Counted from the first letter of the stretch, positions 1 through 12,431 are shown. The stretch is DNA of 64,000 nucleotides from Neckera pumila (GCA_963969595.1 OZ018418.1:2361001-2425000); one strand, 5' to 3'. Made by a program: numbers and translations. The notes: generated by a model not told the origin, from the sequence alone.

Positions 1-875
1 AGTAGAGTCCAAAATTAATGCTATAGTGAGAAATTGTCATTTTAATCCCAAATGATTAACTTTTGTCCATCCTACATTTCTATAGTCTCAAGAATTTCTA
101 AATAAAGAAGACTGCCTTTTTGAGTAAAGAAGACCAAATTTCAAGAAAGTAATCTCTTTTTTTCAAACAAGGGTTCAAATGTTTGCACTATTTACTTAAA
201 AATCTCTAATAATTTTTACAGTTAGGCATATATTATACTAAATAATTAAAGTGAACCTAGAACTTCACTAATGCATAAATGAAAGAGTGAATGCGATACT
301 TAAATAGAATGTTAGGATAAGCATATAGAAATTAATTATCCTTCATTATACATGGCAAACTTGTAGTAAAAAACTATTGAATAATATTTTGGAAGAATAA
401 CTAGAACTTCACTGACGCATAATTTAGAGTTACTTAAATGACGCATTCTCTAATAACATTGAATTGTCTTGGACATCACTTTCCTCCCTCTATTCATTCT
501 AGAACTCTTCAGTGCCTTTGGAGATGAAAAGTACAAAGAACTATGCCTCTTCTTCTTCTTCTTCTTTCTATACCGCAGAATAGAAATCGCCGCTCCGATC
601 TTTCCTACAAGTATGAGTTGAGAATGCAGTACATGAAACCTATTGCTCTCAACCATAGAAGGTGTTTGCACTTGAAGGAATAACAAGAGCCATGTACTAC
701 ACTAGTATGTTAGGTTTTTGAATCGGCGCCGCCTCTGACAAAGCCGCATGTTCGCATTAATTGCTTATCTAAAGGATGGTGCTCATGAAGAAGTAAATGG
801 CAGTTCTCCAACTAATTCTATCACCCCCTTTCAATGTTCAGCGGCCAAGTTTAGTCGTGTAAATGTCCTGCATTA
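1..875. other. AT-rich spacer, no gene seen
   Basis: AT-rich DNA without a convincing coding pattern on either strand. The short open stretch at 450-686 (-) is mostly a lysine run made by a TTC/TTCTTC microsatellite near 548-568. I see no transposon end here. Confidence 0.5.
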
Positions 876-2206
876 TTGACGGTGACTCTGCTTCATATGC
901 TTCAAAAGGTTAGTTCTCCATCTTCCCAAACATTCTATTGTTTGCACTCTTTTGTAATATTGCGTATGCATATTACCAATATGGCTTGTGGTAGAGTTGA
1001 TTGTCACAAGGTGCCCCTTGTTTTTCCGATTCAAGAAGGAAGTATTGCTAGTAGAGTGTTAAGTCACCTCCTACATGTCCCCTTTAAGTTTGTAGAATCA
1101 TCTATTTATGTTGAAGAGGAGAAGAAGCTTGAATGTGATGAGTTACAGTAATCCATTCCTATAGTCAAGTCCATCAAAGAGGAAGGGCATTATTGGTACC
1201 TTCCTTTGAAAAACTATAGAGCGTATGGACTTCCTTTGTCCATGCTAGATGCATCCATAGAGATAGTGAGCCGGCAATCAGATAATTCTACAATGGATAT
1301 GCCATACATGTGTCAAGCAGTTTCACCCAGTCCACCTTGCAAAGTGCTTACAATGCTATCTAGCAGTACAATTCTCCGAAAAGTGAAACTTGAGAAGTTA
1401 GATTCCATCATAGAGTTTTCTAGTGAATCGGAAAGAGATTAACCAAATTTGAAACTTGTGAAAAAACCTTGCGCAATTGCAACCAGGTCAAATGAGATTG
1501 CAATTGAGAAGTCATTGTTACAAACTCCACGTAATAGTCCTTCATTGTTGCATCCACCTTTGCACCCTACTTTCGTTGACTGTATGAGCATAATGGAGTG
1601 CCTAAGGAGACTAGCTACCATTCAATATTCTTGCAAGAAGTTGTCAACAATGGATTTGGATGCCGTGAAGTACCATCGTGGAGTATCTGCCTACTATTTT
1701 CAATGGAGATGTTGTCTTTGAGCTGCCTTCGTAGTACAAGGAAGTTATGACTATTGCGACATGCAAGATGCAATCCAAAGATACGGAGATTTGAGTGAAG
1801 TTTTGGAGATGCTTGAATGATGTGATGTCATGGAAAGGTGTGGATGACCCAAACTTTAAGGGGTTCATGGCCGATAGAGCTATGGCTAATTGGAATGTAG
1901 TGCAAATTGTCTATGGCACCGGGTCAATTGTTGACAAGATGGAGAATTGTGAGAGGCCCTGTTTGTTGCATTGGACTACCTCTCTTCAGAGACATACAAA
2001 AAAGCACATCAAAAAAGCATTTCAGCGTCAATACATTACAATGTGCAAGCTACACAAAGATTCGGAGACTACTGATTTGGCAAAGACATGTTATCTTGCA
2101 ATTTTATTGTGGTGGTTGTCATCAGGGGCTACAAGTGAAGAAGCACTTCATCACTTGGACCATTGACTGGCATTTTGGCACATTAGAAGAGATTCAAGGG
2201 GACTAA

Positions 2207-3016
2207 AGGTCCATTTTAGGCTTGCTCCCCCAACTTTATTCCCCTTGCAGATCAAAAACGTCCGGTGTCAGATTTTTTTTTTTTTGAAAAATCTAAAATG
2301 AAAAAATAAGCAAAATTTATTTATTTATTTATTTGTTTTTGGTGACATGGCAATCATTTTGCCACGTCACGCAACTGCTGCGGATTGTTGCAAGGTTGTT
2401 CCCTCAACCCTGGCAGCCCAGGGAACTCACAACCCTTCAAAGGTGCTGAAAAACATCTAATGTTTTTGTTATTGGTAGTAGGCTGGCTTCATGCAAATGG
2501 TAAGTATTCTTGAATTCTAAAATAATATAGTTGTTTTAAAAATTGATAAATGTGCTTTGTCAAATTAAGAAATTGAGTTTTGGATTGCATGATTGCATTT
2601 TGCATTTGATGTGGAGAAATTATTCTACACCAGATTTTTTGGTTCAATTTCATAAAAAATCTGATAAATTTTGTGAAGGATATTAAAAAGAGGAGGTCAA
2701 GCTGGTACCACTTAGACATTACATTAGTCGGATTTGACTAAAGGTTTTGTGGTACCAGCTTAACCTCCTCTTTTTGGTACCTTGAAGCAATACTTTTTTT
2801 GTAGAAATGGCAATGCAAGTGGTTGAGTATTTGTAAAAGAAATAGTGTAAATTTTTGGTAGAGAGCGCTTGTGAAGGAGTTGCACATTTTCATTAATATA
2901 GTGGTGAATGTCTTTCATATTTTTTTTATTTTACCGGTGTCCTAGCATTCATGAATGTTCAGGATTAGTGGTTTAGACGTAAAGAATTTCACATGGTAAT
3001 TGATGTTATCTTTTGA
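2207..3016. other. Intron or insertion inside the MULE-like gene
   Basis: AT-rich, non-coding stretch between two coding-like parts of the transposase remnant. It ends with a plausible splice acceptor (ATTTTACAAG) just before coding resumes, so it may be a decayed intron. It contains a poly-T run near 2,270 and a perfect-looking hairpin at 2,685-2,775. Confidence 0.3.
2685..2775. repeat. Hairpin, 27-bp arms
   Basis: Inverted repeat. The left arm begins AAAAAGAGGAGGTCAAGC and continues to GGTACCAC; the right arm is its reverse complement with one mismatch. The loop is about 37 bp. It may be a small foldback MITE or a transcribed hairpin. Flanking target duplications were not recognised. Confidence 0.75.
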
Positions 3017-4397
3017 TTGATTTTACAAGGTTTCAATTTAGAGAAGATGGCTAACATGCCTTCGTGCAACTTGTTAGAAACAATTCATAACAAGTGGCTT
3101 CAAATGTCCGGGAACCGGGGAAATAATTTGTTTGATGCTACTTGCAATGATAGTATTCGGGCATGGATACAAATGACAAATTATTGTGCAAACTTGAGAG
3201 GGAATTCGTCTGGATCCGGTCCATCAAAGCAGGAATTGAGGTTGAGAGTGGCTAGGCGAAATGGAGATCCCAAGAAAATTGTAGAAGCGTGAAATACACT
3301 TTTTAGATCAGAGGTTGTGGGAACTTGAGTACCACATCTAGAAGGTGAGGAGATTTTTGGAAGCACAAAAAGAAAGTTGGATGTGCCCATTGGCGATGCA
3401 AGAGACTCACATTGACCAGACAAGCTGAATTTCTCTCAACCGCGTGTTTGAATAAGGTCAAATTTTGCTTTTGTTGGGTCTTTGGAGGGTACAAGTCAAT
3501 AGCCTGCACCCAACACTTCTCAGCATGTCAGCATTGCCTTTGAAAGTGATTGAGACATGTCAAAGTGGCACATTACAAGACTCAGCCACAAATCAAGCGC
3601 AAGATGTCAAGCTCAGCAATGGGGTCAAACATGAAGTGCACTACAAAAATATCAAAGGGACGGAATGGAATCCTAGCTTCCACCTATTGCGGGAGAAAAG
3701 AAGATTACGGGAGTAAGTAGGAGGTAGTGGTGGACTTCTGGTTCTGTTGGGATGACATTGAATGATGTACAAAGGCACAAAACGCAAGTGGGTCATTGAT
3801 TGGAATGAGGTTCCGGAGATTTGGATTGTCCTGACGGGGGCTAATTTCACAAGGGATGAAACTTTGCTACTACAGCATGCTAGATTCCATCTTCAAGAAA
3901 GACCTGCATTGTCACCATGTCGTCTCTTTAGCATGTCAAAAGTATTCAAGATTGTTTTATATGATAAACCGCCACCTTTAAATGCGACTTAGTATCCAAC
4001 AATTTGAAACAATAGAACCATATGTCGATTTGCAAATGCTCCAACACCGGAATAGAGGAACAAGTGAGAGAGCGTAAACAACGCTGAGGACAAATTGTGG
4101 AAGTGATGCTACTTCCCTTTCCGGGCCTAGGTGCAATAGTGTCATTAGAGACAAAGGCAAACACCAATAAAAATTGTGTATCATATAACAATGGATATGT
4201 ATCCCAAATGCACATGTCCAGATTTTGTGGACATGGTTGTTTACGCAATCGGAGGTCGTCAGCAATACGTGAATTGCAAGCATTTGTACTATTTGTTTAG
4301 ATACTTTTGCAAGATGGATATGCATGATGACGTATGCATTCATGCACCAAGTTACAACTTTGATGAGTTGATGTTACTTCTAGTCAAGCAGGGATAA

Positions 4398-4740
4398 TCA
4401 ATTTCTTGGAATAAAAAAAGCCACATGTCTTTGCGTACTTTATTCGTAATGTATTCATTTACATTTTTCTAAGATTGGAAAGATTTTGTAACTTTGTAAT
4501 GGAAATTGTTTATATACTTGTGTATTCATTTTTTTTATTTTTTTTATTTTTTTTATTTTTTTCTGAGTAGTAGATGCTGAATATTACCTACCATTCTTTT
4601 GGTAAGTAGTGTTAGATAAAGTCTTTGTAATTGTTGTATTATAAAAAACTAAAATTGCATGAAGTGGACTTATAGTGCTAGACAAAAGTGATTAACTATG
4701 CACAAAAGGTCCAACATATAAGGTAGGAGGTTCTAAAAGT
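4398..4740. other. AT-rich spacer
   Basis: Downstream flank of the MULE-like remnant, with a (TTTTTTTTA)n-like tract near 4,530-4,562. No gene or element end seen. Confidence 0.4.
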
Positions 4741-4866
4741 GCATAGGGCTCTAAAATCGGCCACCTCTTGAAGTGTACACTATCTGTATATGTTGCTTTT
4801 ATAGAGCCTTCAGCAATGTATAAGTAGTGTACATTTTAGGAGGTGGCTGATTTTAGAGCCCTATGC
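4741..4866. repeat. Foldback MITE-like element, 126 bp
   Basis: Both ends carry GCATAGGGCTCTAAAATC in inverted orientation. The arms extend to about 45 bp with few mismatches (through GCCACCTC and TGTACACTA), around a short loop. Near-total self-complementarity is typical of small foldback MITEs. No clear target duplication flanks it. Confidence 0.65.
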
Positions 4867-5040
4867 CATTTCAACTTCAAAATTGAGTACTTCATTCTAC
4901 AAAAGTTCCAAAAAAATATGAAATGGCTTGAGTTAGATGCCAATTCTACTTCTCTTTCTAGGAAAATTTCTTGAATTTAATTTCATGACATTTCACCTCC
5001 CCGAAATTCAGTTCTAGCTCTTAAATGAGCGATTTATGAA
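4867..5040 (+). repeat. Dispersed repeat, inverted copy at 33,995-34,175
   Basis: This segment (landmarks TTAGATGCCAATTCTACT and CATTTCACCTCC, then AGCTCTTAAATGAG) matches the reverse complement of 33,995-34,175 with scattered mismatches over about 150 bp. It is probably part of an unrecognised transposon. Confidence 0.5.
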
Positions 5041-6944
5041 CATTCCAGCTTAGAACTATTGGAAAATGGAAATCAGCAAACTTCAACAAAAATATAGCTA
5101 AATCTACGGTCATAGGGATAGTAGTCATAGGTACCCAAAAATTACTATAAATAGCAATTTTTTTCCTTTTAAAAATTTTTTTTTTTTGAGATATTTTTTT
5201 TTGGGATGGATGGGTGGTTGCTCCAAGCTCACAAGCTCCACGCTTGTAGCTCACAAGGTCACCGCTCCAAGCTTGCACGCTAGCATTGTTGATAACTTGG
5301 CTGACAACTTGGCAACACAATGTGACACTTTTCTAGAATGACAAACCAAGCTTTGAAATAGCTTGATTAGTCACTCTAGAGCAGCTCTTCGAAGGATTGA
5401 AATTTTCTGTATTGTATGTATATAGGGATGAAAGGGCTTTGTTTTGTGGCATTTGAACATAGATAGCGAATTTTTTAAATTTAATTCAATTTTAAGATTT
5501 ATAAAAAATTAAAAACTTTGAAATTCAATAACTTTCACACCATAAGTCCAAACCCACAAAACAAAATCCATGCACCTTTCTTTGCATAGAGCTTTCAAGT
5601 GGCATCAAGAGCATTGCCGAATACCTCATGGTTTGTTAGATCTCAATGTATTGAATAAAAGAAATAAAACAAAACTAATCAAAATAGACAAAATAAAACA
5701 AACACCCTCGTTTAAGGGTATAGATTGTAGGTCCTTGTATGGAAGTCTTTCCTATCAGTGTCTGTAAATTAATGGAAGAAATCAGGATTGGGATGAATAA
5801 AGTGCTATTTGTTACAAAGATTTAAATGCATTTCCAAGTATAAAAAATTTCTCTAATCAATTAGTGTTTGCATTATATTAAGAGATTTCTAGCCAGTCAA
5901 CTATCGCAATTCTTCATAAAAGTGACAACATGATCACCATTAAAATTGCAGCAACTATAATTGGGGCATTCATTCCACATTGCTGAATAAAACTAAACTT
6001 GGGAGAAATTTAAAAAGATACGCCAAGACATTGAAAAATGCTCTAGCAACTCTCAAACAGACAACCTAATCTTGAGTACTAAAAAGTACAATGGATTTTC
6101 GAAGTACCTGGTGTCAAGCCGTTCATGGTTTAGAGGCGATCAAGCAGATGCGGACAAATAGAGGTGGCGAGAGGTGGCGAGGCATGGATAGAGAGGCGGA
6201 GAAAAAAGGGAGGAGGCAAAGAGAAAGAGAAGAAGCGTACCAAAAGGGAGGAGGTGGCAGAGACAAAGGTGAGGCGAGGGCAGGGAGGCAAAAAGAAGGA
6301 CAACGAGGTGGGATGAATCCTAAACTCTAAATGCAAACTATTGAAATTTAGAGTGAATATAGTAAAAGTATCCTAAATACTAGTAGTAACATAATACTAA
6401 ATGACATTATTAGTGCAGTGTAAAGATGTAAACTTGATAATTTTGAGCAAATTGACTTTTAGACCTTTATCTCTTTTTACATTGTGTTTGGCATTTCAAT
6501 TCAGTTTTTAAAAGGCAACTTGCTAGTGAATGCATGTGAATAGACAAAGTACTTCAAGTAGATTTGGAAAGGGCCATTTGATAGGATTAGAAAGGTTGGC
6601 AATTAGCACAGTGTCTATTAGGATCCAATATCGGTCAAGTGGCCATGTGTTCTTGGACTATATAGGAAGGGCAAATTTTCTTTTTATTTCTCAGTTCATA
6701 GTAAAGAAACATTATATGTTTATGAGTCATTGGCAATGTGTGTATTAGTGTATTCCTTAAATCAATTCTAATTTCAATTTGAATAATCGTAAATGAGCAA
6801 ATAGTCAGGTTGCAATTTGCCTTATGTAAAGATTGAATTCTATTTTCTTGCACCTTGTAAATCTGTAGATTCCTTTGTTTAAGTTTGTAAATCGTCAATT
6901 ATATTCTTGTGCCGCTTGACTGAGAGAGTTGGTGAGCGTTACTG
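5041..6944. other. Spacer with low-complexity blocks
   Basis: No supported gene. It holds poly-T/poly-A runs near 5,158-5,210, a short CAAGCTC-rich repeat at about 5,220-5,280 and a purine-rich stretch at 6,140-6,310. The rest is AT-rich, and the open stretches look like chance. Confidence 0.4.
6140..6310 (+). repeat. Purine-rich (GAGG/GGCAGAGA) low-complexity tract
   Basis: Strongly strand-asymmetric GA-rich sequence with imperfect GAGGTGGCGA and GAGGCAAAGAGA units. The arginine-rich reading frame across it is a by-product of composition. Confidence 0.6.
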
Positions 6945-8394
6945 GTGTTGGCTAATTGCAATCTTTCATAGCACAAGAAAGCACAAATCCTACCTTTAGG
7001 TGCTTAAAATGGTAAAACACCCAAAATGACTTGTGCATTGTTCCCAAAGGATTTTAACTTGTAGGTTCTTCAAAATTACCGGATCAATGCAGAACAACAA
7101 TCCCAAGACCAAAAGAATCTGGAATTGATAATCTGGATACTATACTTCCTTGTTCCTCTTCTCAGAAACAATACTTCTCACTCTTTCTCTCTTACTTTAT
7201 ACAGATCAACTTACGCCATCCGGACCTAGAAGAGTGTCATGATCCTGTACCTTTCTTGGATCCGGATCCGGTCACCGAGGTGACCAATTTCTAGTTTAAC
7301 CTCTATATCAGAGGGATCCGCTCTTGGGTTTAAAGAAAGGAACGTATACCCTACCCTTCAACTGATTATAGTGTCTAAAGACTTCACTTAAGAGAATACA
7401 ACAAAAGACAGAAAAGATAGGATGTAAGTTCTTCCTCACAACTACCCAAAAACTAATTTACACTAGCAGGTCACTCAAAAAAACCCTATAATCCCCACAT
7501 TACTACAACGGCAGACACTATCCACATGCAATTTTCATGGCAGAATTTGGTAACTAGATAACTAGGTGACCCCGACCACTTGCAGATCCCTCACTTTAGT
7601 TACGGCAGGACCTCATCAACACTTTAATTAGCATGCACCTGCCTTACTACAGAACACACCCAATCTAGGAGCAGCTATCCTACACGGAAGCTAACAGGTG
7701 ACCACACTCAGTCGGACTTCAATCCTAGTAGTCTCAGCTTTACAACCAACTCACTTCAATTCTTGGAATTGGATCTAGACAGGATCCAAGGGTTACTTCT
7801 CTGTCCAACACTTGCAAAAGCAGCTACCCATACTAATAATGGTTGAAACACTGATGGCATACCATTACAAAGCCAAGACTTTTCAGACTAGTTCTTGTAA
7901 ATTGGAAATCTAGAAAACAATTTACAAAGTAAATCAAAACAAAAGTAAGAACAATCGGGGCATCAAACCAAAGTCAGCCCCTAAATACTAACACCAAAGA
8001 ACCCTAAAAGGCCCCAGGGAACAAAATTAGAGGACAAGAGAATGACAGCTATCATTCCTTATCCTCCCCAGATATCTTCCTATTCTACTAGCCAATCTAC
8101 AAAATGTGGATCTCAGATCCTAAAATCCTAGAAAGTACAGTCCAGGTTCATGCAGCTGAAAAGCATTGTCAAGTAGCTTCCAAACACTCAAAAACTTGGA
8201 TTTTCACCTATTGATCTAGGCCTACCCTAAGCAACTTCCAAACTACTTCTTAGTCCACTTGGAAGAAGGTTCCTCATGCTTGGAGGCTCCCTTCTTAGGT
8301 GGCTGTTTCCTACTGGTAGACATCTTAGTTGTCTTCTTTTCCTTGGCTAAAGTCTTCTCCTTGAAGCTTGATGGAGAATAGTGGCCAAATCCTC

Positions 8395-9037
8395 TTACTC
8401 TTTTTCTTCCAAGTCCGATTGAGACTCAAATTTGGTTCTAGATCCGGATCCGCTGTCTTCCTTTGCTAATTGGTTGGGCGATTTGTTTTCCCCCAAATGG
8501 TAATTCCCTGAAGATTCTTCCCAAGCTTGTTTAGCAGTAACCTTTGCCTTTGTCGTGCTTAGCTTCTGCGGAGAAGGTTTAGAGCTTTTTCTCTGTGACG
8601 TCCAAAACTCAGGTTCTGTCTTCCAGATCTTGATCTTGGATCCGGATCCATGTACAGATCCTTCTCCTCCTTCTAACTTATGCTTGGAAGGGTCTTTTGT
8701 GGGTGTCTTCTCCTCCTCTTTGTCCTTCAACTTCACAGATGTGGGAGGTTTCCCAAAATCTAGAAGTTGACCCGCTTGTTGGAGAGCATTCCGGATCTCA
8801 TACATCAGCTCTTCAATAGTATTTGAGTACTCAACCAAAACCATGACGGTCTTTATTGCTGATTCCGGTCTGGCCTTGTGGATTTCCACATCAAAACACT
8901 TGGTCTTGTTCAGTACATCTTTGAAATGCCCTATAAAACTCTGGACCCTCCAAAGAGTCTCTTCTGACTCAGAGGAAAGTTTCCACACTTTCTTCCCTCC
9001 ATACTCTTTTCTAACTTCCGATGGAGTTTTTGGTTTT
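8395..9037 (-). pseudogene. C-terminal part of the element E ORF
   Basis: Continuous minus-strand coding from about 9,037 to the stop at 8,395. A segment with VQSFIGHFKDVLNK..CFD..I..A and EYSNTIEELMYEI matches the coiled-coil part of the element D protein (IRDFIKHPREVVNKANLF..EQV..E and YHKKMESTLEQL). A low-complexity Lys/Glu/Ser tail follows, with two GSGS motifs encoded by GGATCCGGATCC. The upstream part of the same protein lies beyond element D at 12,432. Function is unknown. I infer a coiled-coil, probably nucleic-acid-associated protein from charge and the family NLS, not from a recognised domain. Confidence 0.55.
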
Positions 9038-9042
9038 CATTG

Positions 9043-12000
9043 TGTTGTAGTACAGAAAGCACAAAATCCTTCTCTAAGGTCTAAATTGGCCCTAAAAAGA
9101 CTCGTGTATTGTTCTACAGAGATTTGGGTTGTAGTTCTCCTAATTGACCGGAATGTTACTAATCGGTATACAAAACAAAACCCCAAGTACTAGTCTAGAC
9201 CGGATCCAATTCCAATAACCCGGAACCGGAAAACACTTTCCTAATTATACTACCGATCTAAGGCAATTACTATATATATTTAAACTCGAGTTTAACCTCT
9301 GGACCAAGAGGGATCCGCAACTTTGGGATTAAGGAAGGAAGCTTAACTCCTACCCTCCGATTTTAATGTGTCAAGAGTTTCCACAGAATAAACTTGAAAA
9401 AGAAAACTTTGAAAAGAACATTGAGAACAAGACCTTCCTTACAACTAGACCGGAAGGGCTACGCAGGCTAGCAGGTCATGCAAGACGGTCTGAGTTCTCC
9501 TACCAAAGGCTACAACGACGAACTACCGGATAATCCACGATCTAGGTAGAGAAGGAGAGTCAGGAATAGTGGGAGAGCAATGAGTGCTTCTTGACAAAAG
9601 CCCGCTCTAATCTTCATAGGAAATCCTACTGTATTATGTTTGCTATTCAATCTCTCTAGGGACCGGATACTTCCTGCATCCGGGCTCACTCCCTCCTGAC
9701 CCAAGTCTGCAATCACACTGCTCAAACAAAAACACGGACAAGTGCAAAAGCGTGTAGCACACAATTGTGAATTAGAAAATACCAATGGGTTTTGCAAATA
9801 TTCTATTGAGAAAACAAAGTATGGAAATGAACCTGGATTACAACTAAAACCCGAGCTTAAATACTAAACTACCAATCTAACTCAAAAAGTGCCTATGTCT
9901 AATTTCAGCCAAGGGAATGACACGTTTCATTCCTTCCCGGACTGCTAGAGTAGTTGACTTAACTACAGTCCAAAAAGGTGTCCACCAAAAGTGGATCTTA
10001 GATCCTATAATTTCGGAATTAACCCGAGTCCTAACTCCTACTTGCCTAAAATTTTCCTACTGCCAAAATTAGGCCTGCAGCCCTACTCTCTATGCTACAG
10101 TCCTTTACCTACTTCCTATTCTTCTTTGCTGGTGAATCGCTCGTCCTGGCTGGTCACTTCCGGGCCACCGGCTTCTTTCCGGTCTGAAGCCTAGCAGCTC
10201 GTTGGGCCCGGAGTTGGGTCTTCTCTCTGGTTGCCTTGGCCTTCATCGCTCGAGTGTCTGCCAATGCCAGGTCTAGATCAAAGTAAGGATCAGACTCTTG
10301 CTCCGACCCGGACTCTTCTTCCTCCTCATCCGATGTGTCATCTTCTTCTTCCTCCTCCGGAATCCGGGCCGCTTTCTTCTTGGCCGATGGAGGTTCCGAA
10401 GCCTTCCTCTTGTGCACCATCGGGACAGGTTTCACCGCCTTGATTTGAGGTGTTGCTTCACCTTCAGTTGCCTTTCGGATTACTCCCTTCCCGTGCGATC
10501 CTGATGACTGCTCGCGACCGGCTTCCAATTTGGTCTTGACAACGGATTGGATGAGGCTAGTCATCCCTCCTTCTTCTCCAAATTGCACCTTCTTTCCAGG
10601 AGTCTTAGGAGAAGACTTAGAAGGTGAGAGGGTACTGAGTTGTTTGGTCTTGGCGCTCTCCCCTGGGACTGACCCGCCTGGACCGGTTGCTGGTTCCGGT
10701 CCCTATAACTTCGCCGGATCCAGCGCAGTCATTCCCGTTATCTCCACCGTATTGGGTTCCGGTTCGGTGACCTTGGTGATCTCCACCTCGGTCTCCTCCG
10801 GCTGGTTGGTCTTGGCCTCTTTGTGCTCCTCCGAAATAGATGGGTTAGGTAATACCTGAGGAATCTTTCCTTCCATCTTGTCTTCATTGGCTGGCTGCGA
10901 AGCTGGCTTGATTTTCGGTTTTGGTCTCAGTACAGGATCATCTTGTGGTCTGATTTCGCGCATTACTTCTCGCAGCTGCTCCAACGTAGATTCCATCTTC
11001 TTGTGGTAAGTTACCATTGCCAAAACCAACTTTGGGGCCAACTGCTTACGCTCCTCCATCACTTGTTCGTTGAAGAGGTTGGCCTTGTTCACCACTTCCC
11101 TTGGATGTTTGATGAAGTCCCGGATTTGGGATAGGGTATCCCGGGTCTGGGTGGAGAATTTCTTCTCCCTCTCCACTTCTTCATCCTTCTTCCGTAGCTC
11201 TTGCCTTAGTGCTGCCAGTTGGCTGGCTTGCTTGGCCAGCTCCACCTTTCCTTTCTGACTCTCCTTTTCCCGAATGAGCCGGCTTACTCGAGTTAAGGCT
11301 TGGCTAGGGTGAGTGACCCCTACAGTGGTGCAGATGGTCTGCATCACTCTCCTTTCCTTCATGTACCGGTCCTTGAAGTCACTCAGCTCTCGTGAAATCC
11401 TCTCGAGGGGCTCATCTCTCCAGACCGAATCACTTTCCTTGGTCTGTTCCTCTTCCACTCGATCTTGTCCTCTCGTATCCTTTCCCTCATTGTCGCCTTC
11501 CCTTTTTGACTCACTCAGATCATCCTTACCCTCTTCCTCTTCATCTTCCTCATCTGAGGACTCGTCCTCCATCACTTGTTCGTCGAAGAGGTTGGCCTAC
11601 TTGCCTGACAGTTCCCTCACCATGTCCTTGTTCTTGAAGCTCCATGGTTGGGTCAGGAATCCGGCACATCCCATCTGCTGCAGGTCTGCCCGTAACTCCT
11701 CTTTCTCACGCTCATCCTTTGGCAATGGAGGCGTCACAAATCGCAAAGCAACCGCGGATCCTTCTCCTTGGGTCGAGGCCATCTCTAACCGTGGCTGGAT
11801 GCTGCCGGTCTAGAACTTACAACCCAGAATAGGAGTATGCTCTCTCTCTCTCTGAGCTGTACAAAATTTACCACAAAACCTCTCTGCTTGCAGATCCTCC
11901 CTTCGCACTAAAGCTCTCCACAAACTCTCTCTCTGTACTTGCGCTCTCCTGCGTCAATACTAACTGGAGACCGGAAACAGGAAGCCTATACTCTCTCCAA

Positions 12001-12426
12001 GTTTACAATATGGGCAGGGAAATTTGGATGGCTAATATTTGAATAGCTGATCCATTAAGAGGGCCAACCATATTCCTTCCTAATGATTCCCTTAATTCAG
12101 GGTTTGCTTGTTAACCCAGCCCGTTAATTATTACCGTTTGTCCATGATTAGAACGTCCCCCTAGGGTTAGGTAGGTCACTGTTGGGATTTCAGTTCCCGA
12201 TTCCAATTTCCTGATCCTGTATAGGCTAATCCGGGTTCCAGTTCGGATTTTCGGTACCAATGATTAGCTGTTATATCTATTCTTGATCAGCCAACTTCTA
12301 GTTTCCGGTCCTAATCACTGTACGGTCTATAATCACTTTTCAAAACAAAAAAAATTACTGCAAAGAGGAATATTATCCTTCTATCTATAATTATATTTAC
12401 TAAGATAGGGATTCCAGGTTCCCACA
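9043..12426 (-). mobile_element. Element D: 3.4-kb ORF-bearing LTR-like unit
   Basis: Borders are exact. On the plus strand the unit starts TGTTGTAGTACAG and ends TTCCCACA, flanked by the 5-bp duplication CATTG at 9,038-9,042 and 12,427-12,431. TG..CA ends with a 5-bp duplication are the mark of LTR-retrotransposon integration. Reading the minus strand, the 5' end TGTGGGAACC resembles the TGTCGCAACC of A and B, and the 3' end TACTACAACA resembles their GCTGCGACA. There is no internal LTR pair, gag or pol. One ORF (11,782-10,154) fills about half of it. The element sits inside the ORF of element E. A CT-microsatellite lies just upstream of its ATG (about 11,840-11,857). Confidence 0.85.
10154..11782 (-). 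pseudogene. Element D acidic coiled-coil ORF, 543 codons with two TAGs
   Basis: One frame runs from ATG at 11,782 to the stop at 10,154, interrupted only by TAG at 11,597-11,599 and 10,703-10,705. The first ~60 residues match the start of the A and B proteins (PKDEREKEELRADLQQMGC, then QPWSFKNKDMVREL). The middle module seen in A and B (REVYNF, KDGYAVADC) is absent; the frame passes instead into an acidic run (DEEDEEEEGKDD), a long predicted coiled coil (LAALRQELRKKDEEVEREKK) and Pro/Lys-rich sequence. A second acidic run and a Lys/Arg/Ala-rich end follow. A motif close to ANLFDEQVME occurs twice, right after the first TAG and near residue 235. Both TAGs could derive from CAG (Gln). Function unknown; readthrough or simple decay are both possible. 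Confidence 0.6.
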
Positions 12427-12431
12427 CATTG

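Larger units (their letters stand above)
876..4397 (+). pseudogene. Broken MULE-like transposase with SWIM zinc finger
   Basis: This is a degraded DNA-transposon protein. From 876 to about 1,700 one frame stays open apart from two TAA stops. It then shifts to the frame of 1,702-2,206, which holds NGDVVFELP and the MADRAMANWN segment; the Asp there fits the second catalytic Asp of a MULE-type DDE domain (inference). After a non-coding stretch of about 0.8 kb, coding resumes near 3,020 (ETIHNKWLQMSGNRGN). It ends with a SWIM finger at about 4,209-4,292, with CTC followed by CKH (CxC...CxH), and a terminal TAA at about 4,395. SWIM fingers are known from MULE and FAR1-like proteins. The 3.3-4.1 kb part is heavily frameshifted. 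The start is uncertain because 876 is only the first ATG-like codon in the frame. No terminal inverted repeats were found. A host gene derived from such a transposase is possible, but the number of breaks argues against function. Confidence 0.5.

Noticed and set aside
6091..6336. Arg/Glu-rich open frames at 6.1-6.3 kb
   Set aside because: Compositional result of a purine-rich tract; both strands are open.
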